Assembly: GCA_020445745.1 (NCBI GenBank)
Contig: JAGRGB010000168.1
Location: forward strand, 48,275-112,274
Direction: 5' to 3'
DNA: 64,000 bases
Source: Rhodocyclaceae bacterium
GTDB taxonomy: Bacteria > Pseudomonadota > Gammaproteobacteria > Burkholderiales > Rhodocyclaceae
Below, in pieces: positions 57,058 to 64,000 of the stretch (position 1 is its first letter; each line of letters begins with the position of its first letter). The translations under genes were made by a program, and so were the position numbers. The notes beneath the pieces are model-generated. The model saw only the letters and a program-made list of their open reading frames with translations. It ran no database searches and had not been told where the DNA came from.

Positions 57058-57480
57058 ATGAGCAAGACAACACAAGCAACAATCAAACAACAATCCCGGC
57101 ACCTGGAGCGCACCCAGGCCCTCGCCTATGCCGAATGGGAAGCAGCCCGGCGCATCCTCGAGATCCAGAACGCCGCACTGCACCGCTTCGTCGAACTGCA
57201 GAGCGAACACGCCCGCAATCCCGGAAGGGTACTGGACCGCCACCCGGATGACCCCGCGATGCCTTGGCGCAACCTCTATGGCGAAATGGTCATCGGCATG
57301 CTCGAGACGTCGGTCATCTCGATCGATACGCTTGCCGCCGTCCAAGCGGAGTTCATGCGCTTGGCCCGTGAGGCGTTGCCGCTGGTCAAGAGCGAAATGC
57401 TCGACGGTGTCGAGCAGATGAACCAAGCCATCGAGTCCGTGGCCGCCGCGCTTCCAGCGTCCACGAAAGAAGCCGCCTGA
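57058..57480 (+). CDS. Phasin-family protein
   Basis: 140 residues, AGGAGAAG before the ATG. Almost entirely helical and amphipathic (LERTQALAYAEWEAARRILE, IQNAALHRFVELQ, TSVISIDTLAAVQAEFMRLA, REALPLVKSEM), with the Ala-rich end typical of phasins, which coat polyhydroxyalkanoate granules. First gene of a run with a diguanylate cyclase (9-bp gap) and an FNR-type regulator. No PHA synthase in the window. Confidence 0.85.
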   Translation: MSKTTQATIKQQSRHLERTQALAYAEWEAARRILEIQNAALHRFVELQSEHARNPGRVLDRHPDDPAMPWRNLYGEMVIGMLETSVISIDTLAAVQAEFMRLAREALPLVKSEMLDGVEQMNQAIESVAAALPASTKEAA

Positions 57481-57489
57481 GGTGCGCGG

Positions 57490-58944
57490 ATGAGCGGACA
57501 AGCCAGGATGCTCCGCAATGGCTCATCGGATGATTCCAATTCACTCATCCTGCCAAAGGCGCGGGCGGACAGCGAGCGTGCCGGTCGAGCGGCGTTTGAA
57601 GGCATCCATCCACTTGGTGCGCAAGCACTACTCGTGGTTGAACCCGGTGGGACCATCGAATCTTGCACCGGCGCGGCGCGCAGCCTGCTCGACGCGGACG
57701 ATTCGGCGCCAACCGGCTGCCATCTGACGCGATGGTTGCAGAACCTGCCGCTGCGCCCCAAGACGCCTGGCTACAACTGCGCCTACCTCGCGCTGCACTA
57801 CCCGCCCGGCGGATGGCACGCCATCGAGGCGGCCACCGGAATCGATCGCATCGTCCCACTCGAGATCAGCTGCCTGGTGGTGCCGTTCGGCAGCAGTGCC
57901 CGAATCATCATGGGGCTGCGCACCGCGCCGGTCCGCGATGGCGTCGACGATCAGTTCCGCCGATTTCTTGCGAGCGTCGCAGCCAGCACCGAAGCGGTCG
58001 TCGTGACCGATCCGGCCGGTGTCGTCGAATACGTGAATCCGGCCTACGAGCGCCTCAGTGGCTGGTGCGCGGCCGATGTCGTCGGACGATCGCGGACTTC
58101 GACGGGCGTGCCCGAGGCGCGCAGTGCGGGAGACGCAATGGCGGCCACGCGCTGCACGCGGGCGATCAGGACCGAACAGACGCGTGCAGGCCAAGCGCTC
58201 TACCTCGAAGAGAAGGTCCGGCCGTTCACGGATCGGGGCGGACGCGTGACTCACTACGTCAGCGTGGCACGCGACCTGACCGGCTGCATCCGCGCCGAAC
58301 GGATCCTGCAGTGGCGTGCCGACTACGATTGCCTGACCGGCCTCCCGAATCGGCACATGCTGGTCAACCGCCTGCACCAGGAGATCGCCCGCGCTGCCCG
58401 CGAATGCGGTTCGATAACCGTGATCTGCGCCGACATGGACCACCTCAAGGAGGTCAATGACCGTCACGGACATGCTGTCGGCGACATCGCGTTGCGAACG
58501 GTGGCGCACAAGCTTCAGAGTTGCGTCCGCGACATGGACATTGTCGGTCGCTACGGCGGCGACGAATTTCTGCTGATCGTGCCCGGTATGCACCGGCCAG
58601 ACGATGTCGATGGCTTGCTCGCCAAGCTTGTTGACAGCGTGCGCGGGCTGAGCCTCGGCGCTAATCGACCGGTCGATGTCTCCTTGAGCGCGGGCGCGGC
58701 CACGTACCCCCGCGACGCGCGCGAGAGTTCGCGCCTAATCGACGCGGCCGATTCTGCGATGTATCGCGCGAAGCGGGCGGGTGGCGATCGACACTGGGAG
58801 TACAAGCCGGATCATCCGACCCGCCTGCGTTCGCGCCCGGAAGCCGCGAAACTACCGTTCATTCGTGTTTGGCCAGCTCCGGCCGGCGGACACGCGCACG
58901 CCCGCCAGCCGATTGCTGATTGGACTTCCGATGGCCAGCCCTGA
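57490..58944 (+). CDS. PAS-GGDEF diguanylate cyclase
   Basis: 484 residues, no transmembrane segment. An N-terminal region (about 40-150) is probably a divergent PAS. A PAS/PAC unit follows at about 155-280 (AVVVTDPAGVVEYVNPAYER, YVSVARDLTGCIRAE), then GGDEF (RYGGDEFLLIVPG) with DYDCLTGLPNRHML and an RxxD inhibitory site (RDMD, five residues before GGDEF). It should make c-di-GMP and be product-inhibited. The last 40 residues are disordered and overlap the start of the next gene by 14 bp. Co-transcribed with the phasin. Confidence 0.9.
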   Translation: MSGQARMLRNGSSDDSNSLILPKARADSERAGRAAFEGIHPLGAQALLVVEPGGTIESCTGAARSLLDADDSAPTGCHLTRWLQNLPLRPKTPGYNCAYLALHYPPGGWHAIEAATGIDRIVPLEISCLVVPFGSSARIIMGLRTAPVRDGVDDQFRRFLASVAASTEAVVVTDPAGVVEYVNPAYERLSGWCAADVVGRSRTSTGVPEARSAGDAMAATRCTRAIRTEQTRAGQALYLEEKVRPFTDRGGRVTHYVSVARDLTGCIRAERILQWRADYDCLTGLPNRHMLVNRLHQEIARAARECGSITVICADMDHLKEVNDRHGHAVGDIALRTVAHKLQSCVRDMDIVGRYGGDEFLLIVPGMHRPDDVDGLLAKLVDSVRGLSLGANRPVDVSLSAGAATYPRDARESSRLIDAADSAMYRAKRAGGDRHWEYKPDHPTRLRSRPEAAKLPFIRVWPAPAGGHAHARQPIADWTSDGQP

Positions 58945-59794
58945 CACGATCGACGGTCGATGGGGCCCGGTTCACGAGGGCAGCGTCGGCGATGCCGTGT
59001 GGGCCTTGCGCCGGCTGCGGTGCAGCGAGCAGGCCGCTGCCGGCCGGGTGGCAGCGGCGGATCTCATGGCGTATCTCGGATTGTCCGATGTGCTGGATCA
59101 CCATGATCGTGCATTCTTCGCCTGCCGCGGCATACGCCAGGGCGAAGTGCCGGTTCGCACCGGCGATCCATGCCAATACCTCTACGTGGTGCTTGGCGGA
59201 AGTCTGGCCGTGCGCCTCATCGAGACGGACGGTACGGAACGCGTGATCGGCTTCCAGCGTACCGGCGACACACTGGGTCTCGACGGCCTGGCCACGGGCC
59301 ACTACGCCAGCGAGTCGGTTGCACTCGAGGCCGGAATCTTGGCAATCATCCCGCTCGGGGGCCAGGGTCGGGGAGGCCAGCACGTACACCGGCTGCCGAC
59401 ATTCGTCCGCCAGCTGCTCGGGCGCCAGATCATCCGCGACAAGGCCACGCTTGCAGTGATGGCCGCCACGCACGCGTTGGCGAGGCTGGGTGCCTTCCTC
59501 CTCGACTGGCATGAACGCAGTGCGGACGACGGCCCCAGCTTCGAGTTGCCGATGAGCCGCAGCGCAATCGCATCCTTCCTCGGTGTCAGCCGGGAAACGA
59601 TCAGCCGCGCCTGCGCCGATCTCGGGCGGGCGGGAATCGTCACGGTTCGCGGAAGCCGCTTCACCATCGTCGATGCAGATGCCCTGCGCCGCACTGCGGC
59701 AGCCGCGATGATGCCCTGTCATCATCACGGCAGGGAAGCCTTGGCCGGCCGCATGAAACCGAACACCGAGGTTCGCGAACTGCAGGCCCATTGA
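58931..59794 (+). CDS. CRP/FNR-family regulator with FNR-type recognition helix
   Basis: 287 residues from ATG 58931, overlapping the upstream gene by 14 bp. The cNMP-like sensor barrel (PVRTGDPCQYLYVVLGGSLA, RTGDTLGLDGLATGHYASES) leads through the dimer helix to a Crp-type HTH: MSRSAIASFLGVSRETISRA. The motif E-T-I-S-R carries the Glu, Ser and Arg that FNR uses to read TTGAT half-sites. The Cys residues are not arranged as the FNR 4Fe-4S cluster (no CxxCxxxxxC), so it probably does not sense O2 directly and resembles FixK/DNR regulators. It is followed by a FixL/FixJ-like pair that may control it. A His-rich C-terminal extension (CHHHGREAL) is unusual. Confidence 0.88.
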   Translation: MASPDTIDGRWGPVHEGSVGDAVWALRRLRCSEQAAAGRVAAADLMAYLGLSDVLDHHDRAFFACRGIRQGEVPVRTGDPCQYLYVVLGGSLAVRLIETDGTERVIGFQRTGDTLGLDGLATGHYASESVALEAGILAIIPLGGQGRGGQHVHRLPTFVRQLLGRQIIRDKATLAVMAATHALARLGAFLLDWHERSADDGPSFELPMSRSAIASFLGVSRETISRACADLGRAGIVTVRGSRFTIVDADALRRTAAAAMMPCHHHGREALAGRMKPNTEVRELQAH

Positions 59795-59831
59795 CATCGC
59801 GCAATACCGCGGTGCGCAGAATCGGTAAGAT
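59791..59831 (+). promoter_or_regulatory. FNR-like box and -10 element before the FixL-like gene
   Basis: TTGAC-ATCG-CGCAA (59791-59804) matches the FNR consensus at 8 of 10 positions and overlaps the stop codon of the preceding FNR-type gene. TAAGAT (59826-59831) begins 28.5 bp from its centre, the same geometry as the promoter at 55331. The gene starts at 59900. Confidence 0.4.
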
Positions 59832-59899
59832 GATCCGAGAATGCGTTCGCGCCGACCGGCGTGCGATATGGTCATACCCGAGAGTGTCTTGCAGGCCGC

Positions 59900-61357
59900 A
59901 TGAACAGTATCGATACGGACGGCTTCCTGGGCGTCGTCGAGGCATCGGTCGATCCAATGCTGATCGCCGACGCGGGTGGCCACATACTCTACGCCAACTT
60001 GGCCTGCGCAAACCTGTTCGGATACGCCCGCGAGAAACTGCCGAAGCTCACCATCGGCGACCTGATTCCAGAGCACCTTCGCGAACGCCACGCCGCGCAC
60101 CTCGCCGAATTCCGGGGTGCGCCGCGATCGCGCCCGATGGGTGCGCATCTGGGCCATCCGCTCTACGGCCGGCGCGCCGACGGCACCCTGGTCCCGACCG
60201 AGATCAGTCTCAGCCCGCTGGGCGACGGACGGGTACTCGCTGCCGTGCATGACATTACCCAGCGCGTACAGGCGGAGGAAGCCGTGCGGCGATGCTCCGC
60301 GCGCTACGCGGGCCTGCTCGGCGCCATTCCGGACATAGTCGTCGAACTCGACGCCGAACACATCCTGCGCTGGGGCAATGACGCGGCCAGGTCCTTTTTC
60401 GGGGAGCAAATGGCGGGAACCGCGATCGATCGATTCCAGGCGTCGTCGGAGCATTCGTTTCCCCGGACCGACGACGGTGCGGTGCACAACGTCTGGTTCG
60501 TGCGAGCGGACGGCGATCAACGCCTGTTGGCGTGGAGTTGCCGCAGCGCCGGCGAGGTCAGCGGCGAGCCTGGAGGGCTGATCTGCACGGCGCGCGACGT
60601 CACCGAGCGTCATCTCGACGAACTGTCCCTGCGCGAACTGCGCGCACAGATGCGCCAGTTTCATGCCCTCCACGTCGCAGGCCAGACCTTGCGCAAGATT
60701 TCCCACGACCTGAACCAGCCCCTCGAGGCCCTGTGCGCATACGCCGCCGCGGCGCTGAAACTGCTCGACGGTTCGGTACCGCGGGTCGCTCAGTTGCGCG
60801 CAGCGCTTGAAGGCTGTTGCAGCGAGGCCGACCGGGCCGGACGGGTGGCACGGGAGTTGTCGAGTTTCATGCATCGCGACGTCATTCCCCTGGCACCGAT
60901 CGACCTGGCGAGGGCCGCCGACAATGCGGTCAGGCTGTGTCGGAACGACGGCATCGACTGCCCGGATATCAGGATCGACATCGCGCCGGACCTGCGGCCC
61001 GCCCTCGGCAACCAGCGACAGATCGAAAGCGTGCTGCACAACCTGCTCAAGAACAGCATCGAAGCACTGCGACAGGCCCGACCGGGCGCGCCGTCGGTAC
61101 GCATCGAGGCACGCAATGACGCGCGGCGCGGCGGCATCCAGGTCACCTTCAGCGACAACGGGCCGGGAATCGACCGGACGTGCCAAACGCAAGCGTTCGC
61201 CCCCTTTTACACCACCAGACAATTGGGTGTGGGCCTTGGCCTTACGATCTCGCGCGCACTCATCGAGGCGAGCGGCGGCGAGCTCTGGTACGACGGCGAG
61301 GCCGCCCCCGGCGCGACCTTCCGCTTCACCCTGCCCCCCACAGAGCCAGGACCATGA
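59900..61357 (+). CDS. FixL-like PAS sensor histidine kinase
   Basis: 485 residues, soluble, from ATG 59900 (an in-frame start at 59861 is possible). PAS1 (about 8-125) begins FLGVVEASVDPMLIADAGGH and includes LIPEHLRERHAAHLAEF. The His in RERH aligns with the proximal haem His of FixL, but the distal Arg region is not clearly conserved. A second PAS-like unit follows (150-240). The kinase core has the H-box LRKISHDLNQPLEAL and N box NLLKNSIEALRQA, then FSDNGPGID and GVGLGLTISRALIEASGG, the HPK4 type of FixL/DctB. It overlaps the response regulator gene by 4 bp. Confidence 0.9.
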   Translation: MNSIDTDGFLGVVEASVDPMLIADAGGHILYANLACANLFGYAREKLPKLTIGDLIPEHLRERHAAHLAEFRGAPRSRPMGAHLGHPLYGRRADGTLVPTEISLSPLGDGRVLAAVHDITQRVQAEEAVRRCSARYAGLLGAIPDIVVELDAEHILRWGNDAARSFFGEQMAGTAIDRFQASSEHSFPRTDDGAVHNVWFVRADGDQRLLAWSCRSAGEVSGEPGGLICTARDVTERHLDELSLRELRAQMRQFHALHVAGQTLRKISHDLNQPLEALCAYAAAALKLLDGSVPRVAQLRAALEGCCSEADRAGRVARELSSFMHRDVIPLAPIDLARAADNAVRLCRNDGIDCPDIRIDIAPDLRPALGNQRQIESVLHNLLKNSIEALRQARPGAPSVRIEARNDARRGGIQVTFSDNGPGIDRTCQTQAFAPFYTTRQLGVGLGLTISRALIEASGGELWYDGEAAPGATFRFTLPPTEPGP

Positions 61358-62013
61358 ACTTACCCCCCGAGCAGACCGTGTTTGTCGTGGACGACGACGC
61401 TGGCGTGCGTCGCAGCATGCGCGCTCTGATGCAAGCTGCAGGCCATCCGGTGGCCTGCTTCGACAGTGCCGAAGCGTTCCTGCACGCCTGGCGGCCTGAC
61501 TGGCACGGCTGCCTGGTGCTCGATGTCAGGATGAACGGCATGAGCGGTTCGGCCTTGCACGAAACCCTGACGGCCCGCGGAATACGGCTCCCGGTCATCT
61601 ATCTCACCGCTTACGCCGACGTGCCGTGGACCGTGCAAGCGATGCGCCGCGGCGCCATCGACGTCCTGCTCAAGCCGGCGCAGGGCCACGTGCTGCTGGC
61701 CGAGGTCGAGCGCGTTCTCTCCGGGCAGTGCTTTTCGCCTCGCCCGCCGGCGCCCGACGACCTCGGGCTCGACGGCCTGACACCCCGCCAGATCGAGATT
61801 GCCAGACTGGCGGTGGCCGGTGCCAGCAACAAGGAAATCGCACGCAGACTCGGCATCAGCCATCGCACCGTGGAGTACCACCGCACGAAGATTCTCAACA
61901 AGACCGGCGCCATGTCCTTTCTCCAGATCGCCGCACGCCTGACCAGCGCCGCCGAAGCGTCGAGTGGATCGTCAACGAGCGAGCAAGACGCATCATCGGA
62001 TTGGTCGGTCTGA
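61354..62013 (+). CDS. FixJ-like response regulator (receiver + LuxR HTH)
   Basis: 219 residues. Receiver domain: VFVVDDDAGVRRSMRALMQA, phospho-Asp in CLVLDVRMNGMSG, YLTAYADVPWTVQAMRRGAI and the conserved Lys in DVLLKPAQGH. The C-terminal LuxR-type HTH is LTPRQIEIARLAVAGASNKE followed by IARRLGISHRTVEYHRTKIL. This is the FixJ/TodT/NodW architecture. The ATGA overlap with the kinase gene makes them a cognate pair. Likely targets are the neighbouring FNR-type gene and operon. Confidence 0.92.
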   Translation: MNLPPEQTVFVVDDDAGVRRSMRALMQAAGHPVACFDSAEAFLHAWRPDWHGCLVLDVRMNGMSGSALHETLTARGIRLPVIYLTAYADVPWTVQAMRRGAIDVLLKPAQGHVLLAEVERVLSGQCFSPRPPAPDDLGLDGLTPRQIEIARLAVAGASNKEIARRLGISHRTVEYHRTKILNKTGAMSFLQIAARLTSAAEASSGSSTSEQDASSDWSV

Positions 62014-62231
62014 CGTCTGCAAGCACCGATCTTGGCCGTGCCGGGGCACGCCATCCCGATCGCTGCGCGCCGTGGCCCGCCAGGCTCGTGGTCATGAGGC
62101 GGCCCTCGCGTCACGGCAGGGCCCGGGCGAATCCAGCCGTCCTCATGGCGATTGCGCCGACCGCCGCCGGAAGGCGGCGACGTCCTGCAGAGGACTCGTG
62201 TTTCGCACCGCTTCGATGCCAGCCACGACCA

Positions 62232-64000
62232 TCACTCGGGCGAAGACGCTTCGAGCGCCTCCCGCAGGGCATCTTCCACCGTGTCGAGCCATACGAACCG
62301 CAAGCGTTCTCGGGCGTCCGGCGGTATCTCTTCGAGGTCCTTGCGGTTGCGCGCCGGCAACATCACCGTGGCAATGCCGGCGCGCAGCGCGGCGAGCACC
62401 TTCTCCTTGATGCCGCCGACCGGCAGCACCAGCCCCCGCAGGCTGATCTCGCCGGTCATCGCGCGCTCGGCGCGCACCGGCCGGCCGGTGACCAGGGAGG
62501 CCAGCGCAATGAACATCGCCACCCCGGCGCTCGGGCCGTCCTTGGGAATCGCGCCGGCCGGCACGTGCACGTGAATGTCGTGCGTCTCGAAAAGATCCGG
62601 CGCCACACCGAGCCGCGACGCCTGCCCCTTGACCAGCGTCAATGCGGCCTGGACGCTCTCCTTCATGACATCGCCCAACTGACCCGTCTGGATCAGCCGA
62701 CCCTTGCCCGGCACCAGGCTCGCCTCAATGAACAGGATGTCGCCACCGGCCGGCGTCCACGCCAGCCCGGTTGCCACGCCGGACTGACTGGTGCGCAGCG
62801 CGATCTCGTTCTCGAAGCGCGCCGGCCCCAGGATCGCGGCCAGATCACCGGCCTCGACGCGCACCGGGACCGCGGCACCTTCCGCGATGCGCATTGCGCT
62901 GTGGCGCAGCACGTTGCCGATCTCGCGCTCCAGGTTGCGCACCCCGGCTTCGCGCGTGTAGTCACCGATGATCGCGTGGATCGCGTCGTCACCGATCTCG
63001 CACTGGAATGCGGCGAGCCCGTTCGCCTCGCGCTGGCGAGGAACCAGGAAGCGGCCCGCGATCTGCGCCTTCTCGTCCTCCGTGTAGCCCGGCAGGGCGA
63101 TCACCTCCATGCGGTCGCGCAATGGCCCGGGCACGGTATCGAGCACGTTGGCGGTGCCGACGAACATCACCGCCGACAGGTCGAAGGGCACGCCGAGATA
63201 GTTGTCGCGGAAGCTCGCGTTCTGCTCCGGATCGAGCACTTCCAGCAGGGCCGCCGCGGGATCGCCCTGGATGCCGGCGCCGAGCTTGTCCAGTTCGTCG
63301 AGCATCACCACGCAGTTGCGCGAACCGGCCTTCCTCAACGCCTGGACGATGTTGCCCGGCAACGCACCGAGATAGGTGCGCCGGTGGCCGCGGATCTCCG
63401 CTTCGTCGTGCACGCCGCCCAGGCTCACGCGGGCAAACCTGCGTCCGGTGGCGCGCGCGATGCTCTGACCCAACGACGTCTTGCCGACCCCGGGCGGGCC
63501 GACAAAGCACAGGATCGGGCTGCGCGCGCGAGGGTTGAGCTTGTGCACCGCCAGGTGTTCGAGAATGCGCCGCTTGACCTTGCCCAGCCCGCAATGATCC
63601 TGGTCGAGGATGCGGCGCGCCTCGGCGATGTCGATGCGGTCGTCCGTGAGCACCGACCAGGGCAACTCGGTGAGCCATTCGATGTAGGTCCGCAGCATCG
63701 CGTATTCGGCCGCGCCCTCGCCCATGCGCGCCAGCCGCTTCAGTTCCTTGCGCGCCAGCCGGTCGGCCTCCTCGCTCATCCCGGCCGTGCCGATGGCGTC
63801 GGCCAGTTCCTCGATTCCGGCGGCGTCCTCGCCGGTCTCGCCCAGTTCCTGCTGGATGGTCCTCAGTTGTTCTCGCAGCAGGAACTCGCGCTGCTTCTCG
63901 TCGATGCGACCCCGGGTCTGCTGGTCGATCTTGTGCGACAGGCGCATCACTTCGAGGCGCTCGCCGAGGATCACCAGGAGGCGATCCATGCGATCGCGCA
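62232..64000 (-). CDS. lon: ATP-dependent protease Lon, partial (N-terminus off the right edge)
   Basis: The last 589 codons of a Lon protease, ending at 62232. Coiled-coil segment (QREFLLREQLRTIQQELGET), AAA+ core with Walker A GPPGVGKTS, Walker B VVMLDELDKLG, sensor region FVGTANVLDTVPGPLRDRME, and the proteolytic domain with Ser/Lys dyad (PKDGPSAGVAMF and GGIKEKVLAALRAG). The substrate-binding N domain lies outside. An ATG at 63989 is internal, not a start. A Lon copy beside low-oxygen genes may be a second, stress-specific paralogue; that cannot be tested here. Convergent with the FixJ-like gene. Confidence 0.93.
   Translation of the reverse strand, partial: RDRMDRLLVILGERLEVMRLSHKIDQQTRGRIDEKQREFLLREQLRTIQQELGETGEDAAGIEELADAIGTAGMSEEADRLARKELKRLARMGEGAAEYAMLRTYIEWLTELPWSVLTDDRIDIAEARRILDQDHCGLGKVKRRILEHLAVHKLNPRARSPILCFVGPPGVGKTSLGQSIARATGRRFARVSLGGVHDEAEIRGHRRTYLGALPGNIVQALRKAGSRNCVVMLDELDKLGAGIQGDPAAALLEVLDPEQNASFRDNYLGVPFDLSAVMFVGTANVLDTVPGPLRDRMEVIALPGYTEDEKAQIAGRFLVPRQREANGLAAFQCEIGDDAIHAIIGDYTREAGVRNLEREIGNVLRHSAMRIAEGAAVPVRVEAGDLAAILGPARFENEIALRTSQSGVATGLAWTPAGGDILFIEASLVPGKGRLIQTGQLGDVMKESVQAALTLVKGQASRLGVAPDLFETHDIHVHVPAGAIPKDGPSAGVAMFIALASLVTGRPVRAERAMTGEISLRGLVLPVGGIKEKVLAALRAGIATVMLPARNRKDLEEIPPDARERLRFVWLDTVEDALREALEASSPE

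Noticed and set aside
58859-61222. 787-codon minus-strand frame over the FNR-type and FixL-like genes
   Set aside because: Shadow frame; both plus-strand genes have intact motifs.

Overview
The window looks like a chromosome segment of a GC-rich, aerobic-to-microaerobic, metabolically versatile proteobacterium, probably gamma- or betaproteobacterial. The signs are multi-PAS c-di-GMP proteins, a branched-chain 2-oxoacid dehydrogenase operon, a phasin (polyhydroxyalkanoate storage), FixL/FixJ and FNR-type regulators, a MerR-controlled copper ATPase, and a relic of a PEP-CTERM protein. No rRNA, tRNA or CRISPR array was seen. Taxonomy is inferred from gene content only.

Layout. 1-8.8 kb is signalling: a partial PAS histidine kinase leaving the left edge, a divergent hybrid kinase, and a 1782-residue sensor/GGDEF/EAL protein ending in a zinc-binding CZB domain. 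9.1-13.5 kb is an ABC exporter operon (ATPase, FtsX-type permease, HlyD-type adaptor). 13.9-22.3 kb holds a DsbA/FrnE-like oxidoreductase, an exported alpha/beta hydrolase, a small lipoprotein, a retropepsin-like protease/RimK/M14 deacylase module and MgtE. 22.9-28.4 kb is a metal-response island: a MerR regulator and two promoters with the 19-bp spacing typical of MerR-family control. One promoter precedes an HD-GYP phosphodiesterase, a DUF2933 protein and a broken methyltransferase; the other precedes a CopA-like ATPase.

28.4-37 kb mixes intact genes (YciI, globin, a hydrolase-LuxR fusion, a DUF1311-MliC inhibitor, a methyltransferase, a CadC-like regulator with TPRs) with decay: a Rieske pseudogene, a PQQ-dehydrogenase pseudogene, a frameshifted orphan GNAT toxin and a 37-bp tandem repeat. 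37.4-42.8 kb carries an orphan contractile-tail sheath protein followed by bkdA1-bkdA2-bkdB. 43-51 kb has exported and secreted proteins of unknown role. One of these carries a C9A7 tract suited to phase variation. Between them lie a 5'-truncated MFS gene, a PEP-CTERM relic and a decayed IS5-type transposase.

52.3-64 kb resembles a low-oxygen survival locus: a cation P-type ATPase, a BCAM0308-family protein, a DUF1003 protein, phasin, a diguanylate cyclase, an FNR-type regulator, a FixL-like kinase, a FixJ-like regulator and Lon. FNR-like boxes lie in three of its intergenic regions. Two of these have a -10-like hexamer at the same distance, as expected for class II FNR promoters. The regulator's ETISR recognition-helix motif fits these boxes, so a FixLJ -> FNR-type regulator -> locus cascade is the simplest reading.
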